Of a DNA stretch of 64,000 nt, positions 1 to 7,976 are shown in pieces. This DNA is from Beijerinckiaceae bacterium (GTDB taxonomy: Bacteria; Pseudomonadota; Alphaproteobacteria; Rhizobiales; Beijerinckiaceae): NCBI GenBank assembly GCA_024304885.1, contig JALJOM010000006.1, forward strand, positions 1-64,000, read 5' to 3'. The number at the start of each line of letters is the position of its first letter. The first letter of the stretch is position 1. Below the pieces are notes generated by a model, which was not told the origin of the DNA, did not search any database, and worked only from the letters and a program-made list of their open reading frames with translations. The translations under genes and the position numbers were made by a program.

Positions 1-176
1 GGCCAAGCGGGATCGTTTGGCGCCCTCGCGGGGCCATCGGGGTAATCGGCTGCATCTTTCTCACCTTTCATCAGGCAAAGAAAAAGCGTTCACCGAAATG
101 GCGTTTCCTGGCTTGACAGCGATGTCCGGAAGTGGTTTCTGTGAACTTGCTATAGTTTCTACAGGGCTTCCGGGTC

Positions 177-214
177 GGTTCCGCCGCTTCGGGGGCCTTT
201 TTCTTTTGCGGTTA
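177..214. repeat. Direct repeat copy 1, GC-rich element with T-run
   Basis: The core gccgcttcgggggccttttt recurs near 748-786 in very similar form (gccgcttgggggcctttt), and similarity continues into the flanking ggtt and gcggtt. No strong hairpin was found in either copy, so a terminator role is uncertain. Confidence 0.45.
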
Positions 215-747
215 GGTCTCCTGGGTTGATTGGCTGTGTCGTGCTTTCTCTCGGGATGAATTCGTGGCGTCGGAGACAACGAAGACGTGATGACGGTTAG
301 GTTCCGTATTCATCGTTTAGGTTCCACCATCCCTGCGCCGATTCAAGCCGTGCGGGGTTTCAGGATTTCATTGGCATGAAGTCCTCCTTTCTCATTGACT
401 CAAGCTCGCCTTCGACCTCTGCGAATCGACAGCGAACCGATTCGGGAGTGTGACCGCTTGTCCCGCGAACTGAAAATGCCGAGGTGGAGCTCGGGTCAGT
501 TGCGTCGGGTCCCTGCCCTACTCGGCGTGAGCGCTGGTTCGAGCTCGGAGCCGGAGGGGTTGGTGTCGGATCGCGGCATGTGCCGTCGAGCGCCTCAGCG
601 GGCGTCGTCTTGAAACTTGGTGTCATAGGTCGCCTCTCGTTCCCGGCATGCAAAGCGGGAGTGCTCACCGAAGCGGTGTTCTGAGTTGACAGAGGTGCGC
701 GAGAGGCTTACTCGTATCTGTGCTAGAGAAAACGAAGGCTCTCGAGT

Positions 748-786
748 TGGTTCGCGCCGCTTGGGGGCCTTTTCTTTGGTGCGGTT
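748..786. repeat. Direct repeat copy 2, GC-rich element with T-run
   Basis: Second copy of the element at 177-214, same orientation, about 570 bp away and about 75 bp beyond the repB stop codon. Small insertions and deletions separate the two copies. Confidence 0.45.
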
Positions 787-857
787 TGTGGTTCTCCTTT
801 CCCCTCTCGTCTAATGGCCTTGAGGTTCACGGGGCCGGCGTGTTGGCGCAACGCCAT

Positions 858-1883
858 TCATGCTTCGCCGTTTTGGGCGAAAAACCGGTCGAGGATTTCT
901 GGGATTTCTCCTTGAAGGAATGATGCGAAAGCGCTGGCGTGTCGTCGATCGATCGTCAGGCTGATGGTGGCCCCAGTGAAGCGGCCTGTTCCTGCTGCTG
1001 CTCCGGACGAGGAGACGAGCTTCCAATCTTTCCCGTCCGAGGTCTCGGTTGTGCTTACGACGGCGGTGGCTTGGTGAAATCTTTGGTCGGAGCTGGCTCC
1101 GGAGATTTTGCCATCTGTCAAAGCCGTATGAATTCGGTCGAGCGCAGTTGGATCTTTCGAGACGATCGAGGCGAGTTTCATCCAGCGGGGCCGACCTATC
1201 TTCGGGGCGCGGCCGATCGCCGTGACGACATCTGGTGTCAAACTTCGGCAGACCGTTCGGAAGCGAGCGAGCTCGGCTTCATTCGTCGCTAAGGCGGCGC
1301 AGATGTCCTTGGATTTGATGGCGTTCGCGTCCAGGCGCCATGCATAGAGTGCGCGCTCGGCCCAGGTAAGGTCCTGGCGGCTCGAATTTTCGAGGCCTTG
1401 GGTGAGGATCATCTCGAGGTCTGAGAGATCTGCGACGAAAGCTCTGACGGGGCGACCGAGCTCTTTTGCTGCGCGCAGCCGACGGTGTCCGTAGACGACT
1501 TCGTAGCGACCCGGCATGTTGGGATGGTGCCGGACCTGAATGGGGACCTTCTGTCCCTCCGTTTCAATCGTATGTTTGAAAGCGCCGAAGTCGGAGTCGT
1601 TGTCGTCCGGAAGTCGGTCCGGGAAGGGCGACGGATCGATCAGCTCGGGGTCGAGGGTCGTTTCTCCGCCGGATGCCAATCGGGCGAGAAGCTCATCACG
1701 CTCGGCGCGGAGATCTGACAGTGTACGGTGTGTGGCTCCGATCACGCCGGCCCCGACGCGGACCGGTGCTCGGCTGTTCGATGAGTCTGGTGATGCGGGG
1801 CGGATCTCCGGTTGTGTCTCGCTGGTGAGGGTTCCAGACAAGGCGCCGAATGCTGCAGTGATGGATCGGGGTGACTTCGTCAT
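858..1883 (-). CDS. repB: RepB/ParB-type plasmid partition protein
   Basis: A 341-residue centromere-binding partition protein of the ParB/RepB family, partner of the ATPase encoded just upstream. The ParB N-terminal nuclease-like domain is visible at about residues 75-165, including the segment GRYEVVYGHRRLRAAKELGR, followed by an alpha-helical region expected to hold the DNA-binding helix-turn-helix. The start ATG overlaps the repA stop as ATGA, so the two genes are translationally coupled as in repABC operons. No repC follows. Candidate binding sites are the palindromes at 3896-3936 upstream of repA. The family is clear; calling it RepB rather than generic ParB rests on the form of the RepA partner. 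Confidence 0.88.
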   Translation of the reverse strand: MTKSPRSITAAFGALSGTLTSETQPEIRPASPDSSNSRAPVRVGAGVIGATHRTLSDLRAERDELLARLASGGETTLDPELIDPSPFPDRLPDDNDSDFGAFKHTIETEGQKVPIQVRHHPNMPGRYEVVYGHRRLRAAKELGRPVRAFVADLSDLEMILTQGLENSSRQDLTWAERALYAWRLDANAIKSKDICAALATNEAELARFRTVCRSLTPDVVTAIGRAPKIGRPRWMKLASIVSKDPTALDRIHTALTDGKISGASSDQRFHQATAVVSTTETSDGKDWKLVSSSGAAAGTGRFTGATISLTIDRRHASAFASFLQGEIPEILDRFFAQNGEA

Positions 1884-3097
1884 GGCGCGCGTCCCCAGCT
1901 TTGTGAGATGAGCCCGACAATCTGCGCGTTGACGGCATCGATGGACTCGCGTGCACGTTTGTACGTGTCACGCCCGACCTGGCCCGGCTCGAGCTCATAG
2001 AGGCTTTTCTTGGCTAATCCCGCAGCTTCGATTGCTGTGCTTTCAATGGCCGTTGGCAGCAGGACGTCGGAGCCGAAAAGGTGACGCAACATGGTCACGA
2101 CCTCGGCCTGAGGCTGATCGTTGGGATTGTGGCGCGTGATGAGGTACCGAAAGAAATCCTGTTCTATCGTGGCACCAGCGTCTTGCACGATTCGCGTCAG
2201 GTCGCCCATCATGAGCAGAAATTGACTCATCGATGCGACGTCGAGCATGGCAGGGTGGATGGTGACGAGCATGCTCGTCGCGGCATATATCGCGCTCAGC
2301 GTGAGGAAGCCGAGTGACGGCGGGGTATCGAGAATTACCACATCGTATTTGTCGTCGGCTTCGTCGATCGCAAGGCGCAAGCGCTCGAAGAAGGCCCCAC
2401 CGTCATATTTTTCGTTGGATGCGAGGAGCCTCGGTGTGTCGTGCTCGTATTCCATGACCTCGATATTTCCGGGGACGAGGTCGATGCCGGCGAAGTAAGT
2501 GCGACGAGCGACCTCGGTGATAGGGCGACGATCGCCGTCATAGCGCAACGCCGCATAGATCGTTTCGTTCTCGGCAACGTCGATCTCGGGTTGGGCGCCG
2601 AACATCGCGGACAGGGAGGCTTGCGGGTCGAGGTCGATGACGAGGATGCGATAGCCGTGAAGCGCGAGATAATGGGAAAGATGTAGGCTCGTTGTCGTCT
2701 TGGCCGATCCGCCCTTGAAATTATTGACAGAGACAATCTGTAGGTGCTCCCCGTTTCGTCGGGTGGGAAGGTAGCGTGCGGCTTCGGCCGGCCGCTGTGT
2801 AGCGAAGAACCGGCGAAGCTCGTTGACCTGGTCGAGTGTGTATGCGCGATGGTTGTTGTCCAGGCGGGCCGGTGCAGGTCCCTTTCCTTCGATCGACATC
2901 GTGCGCAGTGTCGATTCCGGAATCGACGTGAGAGTCGAGACTTCGTTCGTGAGGAAGCGCCGCAGCTGCTTTTCTGCATGCGGGGGATACATTCTCTCCC
3001 GGACCGTCTGCAGGTGGCCAGATAATATTTGGCCGTGCCGGATAATTTTCCCGGCGGCGTCCTCCAAGACGGGGATAGTGGTTGATGATCGAGTCAT
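1880..3097 (-). CDS. repA: RepA/ParA-type partition ATPase
   Basis: A ParA-family Walker ATPase for plasmid segregation. The deviant Walker A motif NFKGGSAKTTTSLHL follows an N-terminal helix-turn-helix region typical of RepA proteins of repABC plasmids (about residues 25-115). Walker A' LVIDLDPQASLSAMFG and Walker B VVILDTPPSLGFLTLSA are intact. RepA proteins usually act both as segregation motor and as autorepressor of the operon, which fits the repeat-rich leader at 3167-3253. The ATG at 3097 is used here; the frame is open to a GTG at 3142, which would add 15 residues. Transcribed first, then repB with a 4-bp overlap. Confidence 0.88.
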   Translation of the reverse strand: MTRSSTTIPVLEDAAGKIIRHGQILSGHLQTVRERMYPPHAEKQLRRFLTNEVSTLTSIPESTLRTMSIEGKGPAPARLDNNHRAYTLDQVNELRRFFATQRPAEAARYLPTRRNGEHLQIVSVNNFKGGSAKTTTSLHLSHYLALHGYRILVIDLDPQASLSAMFGAQPEIDVAENETIYAALRYDGDRRPITEVARRTYFAGIDLVPGNIEVMEYEHDTPRLLASNEKYDGGAFFERLRLAIDEADDKYDVVILDTPPSLGFLTLSAIYAATSMLVTIHPAMLDVASMSQFLLMMGDLTRIVQDAGATIEQDFFRYLITRHNPNDQPQAEVVTMLRHLFGSDVLLPTAIESTAIEAAGLAKKSLYELEPGQVGRDTYKRARESIDAVNAQIVGLISQSWGRAP

Positions 3098-3166
3098 TTG
3101 ACGGCTGAACCCCGACCTGACGGCGAGCGGACCTGATGACACCTCTTAAGCGTCAAGGTAGGGCAC

Positions 3167-3253
3167 GATTCGTTAAAGTCGTCCAGCGATTTTTTGTTAA
3201 TAAAACCTTAACGCACTGGAATCATCAGGTCGATCACGGGCTATGATTCGTTA
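3167..3253 (-). promoter_or_regulatory. Repeat-rich leader upstream of repA, likely promoter/operator
   Basis: An AT-rich island in GC-rich surroundings. The 9-mer gattcgtta occurs twice in direct orientation (3167-3175 and 3245-3253). The inverted pairs gaatcat/atgattc (3219-3225 and 3243-3249) and cgttaa/ttaacg (3171-3176 and 3208-3213) are nested between them. Its position just upstream of repA suggests the autoregulated partition promoter; this is inference. Confidence 0.5.
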
Positions 3254-3890
3254 CGCGAGTCAAGCGTAGAGATATTTTTTGATAAGTGTCAGTCTTAGGG
3301 TCAAGTAGTATCAGTTGATCCGTTCGTTGAGGTGGAAGAGTGACTATTGCTGCCGATTTTTTGCTCTTTCAGGGAGAAAGCATACGTCGGCGATGGACGT
3401 TCAGGGGCCGGCTGGCGACATGTTCGTACATGATGAGTTGAAATCGCCAGCTGTCAATCCAGGTTTGTGGCGGCACCGTCGTATCTCGTTTTCTTGTGGC
3501 TCTGAACTTCCCTAGCTAGCGGCTGGTCCCCTGCCCTACCGGCTACTGCGTGCCGGAGGGTCTCGCCGATGGCCGCCGAGGCTACGGAGCGGAAGCGGCA
3601 CTTTCCTTTCCGTCCGATTGTTCCATTTCTGGCAAGAGATAGCTTTTGGGCGGGCCGTAGCAGTTGAGTAATTGCGTGATTTTGAAATCAGGGCGCCAAG
3701 TAGGCTTATCAGTTTCTGAATTCCAACTTCGTTAGCTTCAATCTGCCACGTTGCATGCTCGGTAAATTTTCGACGGTGAGCGAAATACGAGGAATCCGTG
3801 CGCTCTTGACACTGTGTGATGGGTTCGAACGCGTGATTTCGACGGCGGGTCCACAGTTTTATCGCTGCTTTCGTCCGTCAGGGCGCGGCA
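3254..3890. other. Intergenic region between repA leader and palindrome pair
   Basis: No supported gene. It contains a partial copy (cagctgtcaa, 3448-3457) of the palindrome found at 3896-3936 and otherwise shows nothing recognisable. It could hold origin or incompatibility functions, but nothing in the sequence demonstrates that. Confidence 0.4.
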
Positions 3891-3895
3891 CGTGG

Positions 3896-3936
3896 TCTTG
3901 ACAGCTGTCAAGATCCCAGTTCTTGACAGCTGTCAA
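3896..3936. promoter_or_regulatory. Tandem perfect palindromes, candidate parS centromere
   Basis: The 14-bp palindrome ttgacagctgtcaa occurs twice, at 3898-3911 and 3923-3936, with centres 25 bp apart. The first copy extends to a perfect 18-bp palindrome (3896-3913). Palindromes of this size upstream of repAB-type genes are typical parS sites for RepB/ParB. Alternatively they could be operators for the adjacent recombinase gene, whose 3' end lies 24 bp away. Confidence 0.55.
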
Positions 3937-3959
3937 ATCAAGCTGATCTGGGTCAAGCG

Positions 3960-5021
3960 TCAGAGGCCCGCGGCCTTGGTGAGATTGACTCGGAAGAGAT
4001 CGCGCCGTCGCTGGTAGCGCCTCGTCATCTGCGGGCTCGCGTGCCCGAGCTGCCTTTGGACAAGCGCTTCGTCCGCCTCCGCCGAGCTGGCCAGACCCGC
4101 TCGTAACGAATGGCCGGCGAAGGCCGCCTTGCGCTTGCCTTCGGGAAGATCGGGCCGAACACCCGCTGCCAATGCGACGCGCTTCACGAGACGCGCCACA
4201 TGCTTGTCGTCGAGCCGGTCGGCGCCCGCGCCCCCTTTCCGCATCGAGATGCGCCGGAACAACGGGCCGTGGCAGATCCGGCCGAGGCGCATCCAGGTTT
4301 CGAGGATCGCGACAGGACAGGTGGCTGGACGCGAGCCTCTGCCGACCTCGACCTTTCGCCACCCGGTCTTGCCCTTGACGGTCAGGAGAAGGCCGCCTTC
4401 CTTCTGGCCCGCGGGCTCGATGATCTCGATCCAGCCGGTCCCATCCTGCGTCTGCCCCTGGCCACAATCGAGACCGACGATCTCGGAGCGTCGGAGACCG
4501 CCGGCGAAGCCGATTGCGAGGATCGCGCGATCCCGCAGGCCGCGGAGATCATTGCCCAGGACGGCGAGCATCGCGATCAGGTCGGGTCCAAGGACGGCTT
4601 CCTTTTGAACGGGCGGAGAGCCATGCTGTCGGCGAATGCCCGCGAGCACCGTCGCGATATGGCGATCCGAGAGATCGAGAGGCTGCCCGATCTGGCGATA
4701 GTGCCACGAGATTCCGGAGAGCCTTCGCTCGAGGGTCGAGACCTTGACCGGCTTCTGGGTCCGGTTGCTCGGGCTGACGAGAGATGTGAGGTAAAGTCCG
4801 ATGACCTCGGGATTCGGCGGGAGCTCTGCCAATCCTTGCCGACGAAGCCAGTTAACAAAGAGACGCCAGTCCGCGTCGTAGGCTCGACGCGTGTTCTCGG
4901 CTCGAGCGGCCTTGGCATAGCCCCTGGCTTTGGCAGCTGTCTCTTGCAAGTGTCGCGCAGGGAGCGCCGTGCCTGCGTCGAGCGTCGCAGGCAGATGGTG
5001 CGTGTCGGTCTCTGTCGGCAT
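3960..5021 (-). CDS. Tyrosine-type site-specific recombinase/integrase
   Basis: A 353-residue tyrosine recombinase. The N-terminal SAM-like core-binding domain (about residues 30-130) precedes the catalytic domain. All expected catalytic residues can be placed: Arg177 in GGLRRSE, Lys218 in KGKTG, His304 and Arg307 in GHSLRAG, His327 in LGHAS, and the nucleophile Tyr336 in MTRRYQRR. Such enzymes on alphaproteobacterial plasmids are thought to resolve multimers or move DNA segments. The dif-like site at 8743-8771 is a plausible target, though the link is inference. A degraded relative lies immediately upstream at 5190-5395. Confidence 0.9.
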   Translation of the reverse strand: MPTETDTHHLPATLDAGTALPARHLQETAAKARGYAKAARAENTRRAYDADWRLFVNWLRRQGLAELPPNPEVIGLYLTSLVSPSNRTQKPVKVSTLERRLSGISWHYRQIGQPLDLSDRHIATVLAGIRRQHGSPPVQKEAVLGPDLIAMLAVLGNDLRGLRDRAILAIGFAGGLRRSEIVGLDCGQGQTQDGTGWIEIIEPAGQKEGGLLLTVKGKTGWRKVEVGRGSRPATCPVAILETWMRLGRICHGPLFRRISMRKGGAGADRLDDKHVARLVKRVALAAGVRPDLPEGKRKAAFAGHSLRAGLASSAEADEALVQRQLGHASPQMTRRYQRRRDLFRVNLTKAAGL

Positions 5022-5189
5022 CGTGTGCGGGCCCGTGATTCGCGCCGCGACGGACTCTAGCCGAATCCTGCGAAATCTGTCACTTCAGGCCACGGCCGCG
5101 AGCGCCTTCCTTCCGTTTCGCGAAACTCCCGAACCACCGGACCCTGCCCGATCCAGGATTACGTCAGCAGCATTCCAGCGCCGACGGGA

Positions 5190-5395
5190 CAGATCGAGGC
5201 GCTCGAGCCGTGGCCGATCTCGACCTCGCGCCAGCCAGTCGTGCCCGTGACCCGGAGGAGCGCCCTACCCGCGGAATTCGACCCCGCCACGGCCGCAATC
5301 GAGGCCCGCAATCACGCTTCGCCGAAGCGCCCCGGCAAAGCCGATCGAACGCGAATGCGTAGGCAGAGCGGCAAAGATTGAGGCTCCCCGATTTG
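5190..5395 (-). pseudogene. Degenerate fragment of a second tyrosine recombinase
   Basis: Reading the minus strand gives IGFAGALRRSVIAGLDCGRG, nearly identical to IGFAGGLRRSEIVGLDCGQG of the intact enzyme at 3960-5021. Further downstream in the fragment the DNA still resembles the segment encoding the KGKTGWRKVEVGRGS region, but in another frame. The N-terminal domain and the C-terminal H-R-H-Y part are missing. This is a remnant of a paralogous recombinase with at least one frameshift. Confidence 0.7.
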
Positions 5396-5431
5396 GAGAC
5401 AGGGGGGTCGAGCTAGTACGCGTGCAGGCGC

Positions 5432-5704
5432 TCATGCATCGTGGAAATCGGACCCGAGCGCGCGGATCCGAGGGAAGGTCGACCGCTCGAAAAACACCTC
5501 GTCGGTTCCGGGCCGCTCGGCGAAATCGGCGAGCAGATCGCCGAGGGTCGCGGCCCGTTGCCGGCCGCTCGACCAATCGGTCTCGGAGACGATGATCACG
5601 GCTTCCTTGCCGCGGCGCATGACGCGTTGCGGCTCGCCGGCCAGCGCGCGCTCGACGATTTTCGAGAATTCGGCGCGAGCTTCATCGAGAGGGTAGGTGC
5701 GCAT
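5432..5704 (-). CDS. Phd/YefM-family antitoxin, apparently orphan
   Basis: A 90-residue protein with the Phd/YefM fold signature: an N-terminal DNA-binding segment (EARAEFSKIVERALAGEPQRV) followed by RRGKEAVIIVSETDW. These antitoxins neutralise a co-transcribed toxin and repress their own promoter. A good ribosome-binding site (ggagg) precedes the ATG at 5704. The toxin gene would be expected downstream (below 5432), but only the recombinase fragment is there, so the partner seems to have been lost. Confidence 0.8.
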   Translation of the reverse strand: MRTYPLDEARAEFSKIVERALAGEPQRVMRRGKEAVIIVSETDWSSGRQRAATLGDLLADFAERPGTDEVFFERSTFPRIRALGSDFHDA

Positions 5705-5831
5705 CGGGCCTCCGAGTCACCAATATTGTACATAGCAACATGGCAGTTGCACAACAAAGAGCAGGAACGCCGAGACACCGCACGCCTTTGGCAGTGCAGA
5801 CCCTGGCAGCTGACAATGCGCGGTTCTGTCG

Positions 5832-6254
5832 TCAGCCGTGCCAGGGATCGAGCAGAGGCACTCCGAACGGGGCGAATTCCTCGAGTTTGCGGGTGACGAG
5901 CGTGAGTTTTTTGGCGAGCCCGGTCGCCGCAAAAAACGCATCCATCGCGGAGAGCGCTGTCCCGGTCCGCCGGCTCTCGGCCATGAGGTCCCCACAGCTT
6001 TCCGCAATGGCGTAGTCGATCGGCAGGATCCGGCCGGCGAACCGCGCCGGCAGATCGTCGCGGAGCCAGGCGGTCAGGGCCGCGCGGCGCCGGCCCGGAT
6101 CGAGCAGGGCGACGCCACGCCGGAGCTCGGCGATCGAGGTGACACTCGAGAAAACGCGATCCTCGTCGACGGCGTCGAGCCAAGCGAGTACTTCGGCGTT
6201 GGGGCTCGGCCGTTGCACCTCCGACAAGACGCTGGTGTCGAGGAGGAGATTCAC
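5832..6254 (-). CDS. vapC: PIN-domain toxin (VapC family)
   Basis: A PIN-domain ribonuclease of about 140 residues. The start is the GTG at 6254, which overlaps the antitoxin stop as GTGA and gives the family N-terminus VNLLLDTSVLSEVQRP. The acidic PIN residues are visible: Asp in LLDTSVLSE, Glu in TSIAELRRG, Asp in SAMDAFFAA and the late segment TLVTRKLEEF. VapC toxins cleave tRNA or rRNA and are held inactive by the antitoxin encoded just upstream at 6251-6568. A frame open further upstream only overlaps the antitoxin. Confidence 0.88.
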   Translation of the reverse strand: MNLLLDTSVLSEVQRPSPNAEVLAWLDAVDEDRVFSSVTSIAELRRGVALLDPGRRRAALTAWLRDDLPARFAGRILPIDYAIAESCGDLMAESRRTGTALSAMDAFFAATGLAKKLTLVTRKLEEFAPFGVPLLDPWHG

Positions 6255-6568
6255 TGCGGAGCGTCGCGCGGGGCGTCGTGCTGTCGTTCGAGGTCGAGCT
6301 CGGCGACGCGAAGCGGCGACGCGAGCAGAAACTCGGCAAGCGTACCTCTCCGGTCGGTCTTGCGTGCCCATTCATCGGCGGAGACGATCACAGCGCAGGG
6401 CTTACCGTTGCGGGTGATGGTCTGCGGGCTAGTTTGGGCGCGGTCGACGACTTCGGAGAAACGCGCCTTGGCGCCGGCGAGAGTCCAGGTATCCGCACTG
6501 CGAGCGGGCGTGGCATCCGGAACTGCGGCACCCGCGGTTCCGCAAGGAGTTTTTGCGGGAGCGGGCAA
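6251..6568 (-). CDS. Phd/YefM-type antitoxin for the downstream PIN toxin
   Basis: A protein of up to 105 residues with the Phd/YefM motif WTLAGAKARFSEVVDRAQ followed by TITRNGKPCAVIVSADEW. It forms a two-gene unit with the PIN toxin through a 4-bp overlap. The start is uncertain: the frame opens with a TTG at 6568, and the conserved part begins only about 25 residues later, so a shorter protein is possible. Confidence 0.82.
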   Translation of the reverse strand: MPAPAKTPCGTAGAAVPDATPARSADTWTLAGAKARFSEVVDRAQTSPQTITRNGKPCAVIVSADEWARKTDRRGTLAEFLLASPLRVAELDLERQHDAPRDAPQ

Positions 6569-6780
6569 GAGGACCTCGTAGAACTCGAATAACCAATATG
6601 ACTATGTGACTTCACCGGTACGCTGCGAGGCAGTCTTGCCGAACCGGGACTCGAGGCGACGGGAGAGGCAAGCGGGGCAGGAGGCTCGCGCCGCAGGACC
6701 CAGACGGAGGCCTGAACCCGATCCCTATCGATAGCTTGTAAGCCGAATGGTCCTTGGTTTCATGCCGCGCTCGGGCTCAG

Positions 6781-6837
6781 CCTCGATCGAGCAGGTTCTT
6801 GACCGAGGAGGCGGACCAGCGGCGGCCTCCACGGGGC
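6781..6837. repeat. 57-bp direct repeat, copy 1, beyond the second vapBC pair
   Basis: Matches 7645-7701 with two mismatches over 57 bp. On the minus strand it encodes GGRRWSASSVKNLLDRG, the C-terminal end of the small protein at 7617-7976. With copy 2 it brackets the antitoxin/toxin pair at 6844-7497. Confidence 0.85.
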
Positions 6838-6843
6838 ACAAGC

Positions 6844-7260
6844 TCATGGCATTGCCAATGGTCCGAGCAACCGAACGTTCTCGCTGCGGGCGGCCACCGC
6901 AAGCTTCCGGTCGAGCGTCGCGAGCGCGGCACCTTCGGTGATCGCCAAGGCCAGATAAGCCGCATCATAAGCGCTGAGATCGCGAACTCTGGCCAAGGTC
7001 AGAACCGCATGGTCATCGCCCGGTCCCAAGCGCCGGAGCGGCAGCTGATTGAACCGTTGCATCGCCCAGGGCAAGAAACTCTCGCGCACGCGCCGCCGCT
7101 TCACGGCCGCCAGGAACAAGCTGCGGATCTCGTGGCGCAAGAGATCGGGAACCAAAGCAGGAGCTTCACGCAATAGGTCGAGGAGCGCATCCGTCTCGGG
7201 ACTTTGCTCGTCCGGCATCAACCAAGCCGCGACCATCGACGCGTCGGCAACGAACGCCAT
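6844..7260 (-). CDS. vapC: PIN-domain toxin (VapC family), second locus
   Basis: A 138-residue PIN-domain protein beginning MAFVADASMVAAWLMPDE, the standard start for this VapC branch. Conserved acidic residues are in VADASMVAAW, LLRHEIRSLF, LSAYDAAYLALA and ATLDRKLAVAA. The ATG at 7260 directly abuts the stop codon of the antitoxin gene upstream. The predicted role is a sequence-specific RNase toxin whose addiction effect stabilises the element. It differs from the VapC at 5832-6254 in length and sequence and so is a separate module. Confidence 0.9.
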   Translation of the reverse strand: MAFVADASMVAAWLMPDEQSPETDALLDLLREAPALVPDLLRHEIRSLFLAAVKRRRVRESFLPWAMQRFNQLPLRRLGPGDDHAVLTLARVRDLSAYDAAYLALAITEGAALATLDRKLAVAARSENVRLLGPLAMP

Positions 7261-7497
7261 TCAGCACCGACCCTCGGCTTTCCATTCCAGAATTTCGTCC
7301 AACGTGACAGGAGCCAGCGCAAACGAATTTCGGGTTGCCTTGATCTCCTCGATCACCTCGGCGGTATCATTGGCCTTGCGGAGAGGGCTGAGGCGGGCGA
7401 TCGGATCAGGACCCCGGGAAATGATCACCTCTTCGCCGGCTTCGACTCTCGCAAGGAGCTCGGACAAGCGGGCTTTGGCTTCCGCGACTTTGACCAT
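7261..7497 (-). CDS. Phd/YefM-type antitoxin of the second vapBC pair
   Basis: About 78 residues from the ATG at 7497. It starts MVKVAEAKARLSELLARVEA and continues GEEVIISRGPDPIARLSPL, a classic Phd-like DNA-binding half, with a C-terminal toxin-binding tail ending in EILEWKAEGR. Its stop codon abuts the toxin ATG. A GTG at 7539 in the same frame would add 14 residues but has no better ribosome-binding site. Confidence 0.85.
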   Translation of the reverse strand: MVKVAEAKARLSELLARVEAGEEVIISRGPDPIARLSPLRKANDTAEVIEEIKATRNSFALAPVTLDEILEWKAEGRC

Positions 7498-7616
7498 GAG
7501 GGGCACGGCGATGTTTCCCAAGCGGTAACGCGACGACACTGCCGCCCATGAAGTTAGAGCGCATGCGAGGGTTGGTCAACCAGTGGACCAAGTCACGACC
7601 GTAAGCCTCGCGGTCT

Positions 7617-7976
7617 TTACGCTCTCCGCGAGACAGGGCTCCTGCCTCGATCGAGCAGGTTCTTGACCGAAGAGGCGGACCAGCGGCGGCCTCCGCGGGG
7701 CGTAGGCTCGTGCATCGCTTCGAGCTGGGCGGCAATCTCGCGCAAGGTCATGTCCGGATCGGCGAGCGCAATGCCGTGAACGAGCGTGGATAGGCGATCC
7801 TGCGCGGGCTGCCGTGGCGCGCGCTCGATCAGACGCGGCTCGGCCAGGGCCTCACGAACCAGGCGACGGACGGCCCGGCGCAGGCGTTCGACGGTCCATG
7901 CTTGCCCAGGTCCCCGCAGGTTGAGGACTCGCACGACGTCATCCCGCAGGGCCTTGCTGGTCCATTCGACCTTCAT
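7617..7976 (-). CDS. Small protein with serine-recombinase-like helix-turn-helix tail
   Basis: A 119-residue protein from the ATG at 7976 (MKVEWTSKALRDDVVRVL). The C-terminal part, TLREIAAQLEAM followed by PRGGRRWSASSVKNLLDRG, resembles the recombinase segment of large serine recombinases, where a similar stretch forms a helix-turn-helix. No catalytic serine domain is present. It may be a fragment or a free-standing DNA-binding protein. Its last 19 codons lie in a repeat also found at 6781-6837. Function unknown. Confidence 0.45.
   Translation of the reverse strand: MKVEWTSKALRDDVVRVLNLRGPGQAWTVERLRRAVRRLVREALAEPRLIERAPRQPAQDRLSTLVHGIALADPDMTLREIAAQLEAMHEPTPRGGRRWSASSVKNLLDRGRSPVSRRA
7645..7701. 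repeat. 57-bp direct repeat, copy 2, inside the 3' end of a small gene
   Basis: Partner of 6781-6837. This copy is in frame as the C-terminal coding part of the gene at 7617-7976, whereas copy 1 has no gene upstream of it. The arrangement looks like a duplicated gene end flanking the vapBC-type pair. Confidence 0.85.

Larger units (their letters stand above)
1..857. other. Gene-poor stretch downstream of repB
   Basis: Only short overlapping open frames occur here and none has a recognisable domain. The stretch lies just downstream of repB, exactly where repC would sit in a classical repABC operon, but no frame long enough for a RepC (about 400 residues) is present on either strand. It contains two copies of a roughly 38-bp GC-rich element ending in a T-rich run, annotated separately. 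Confidence 0.6.

Noticed and set aside
4110-5060. Long plus-strand open frame of over 300 codons opposite the recombinase
   Set aside because: It is the antisense shadow of a GC-rich gene with a full set of catalytic residues on the minus strand.
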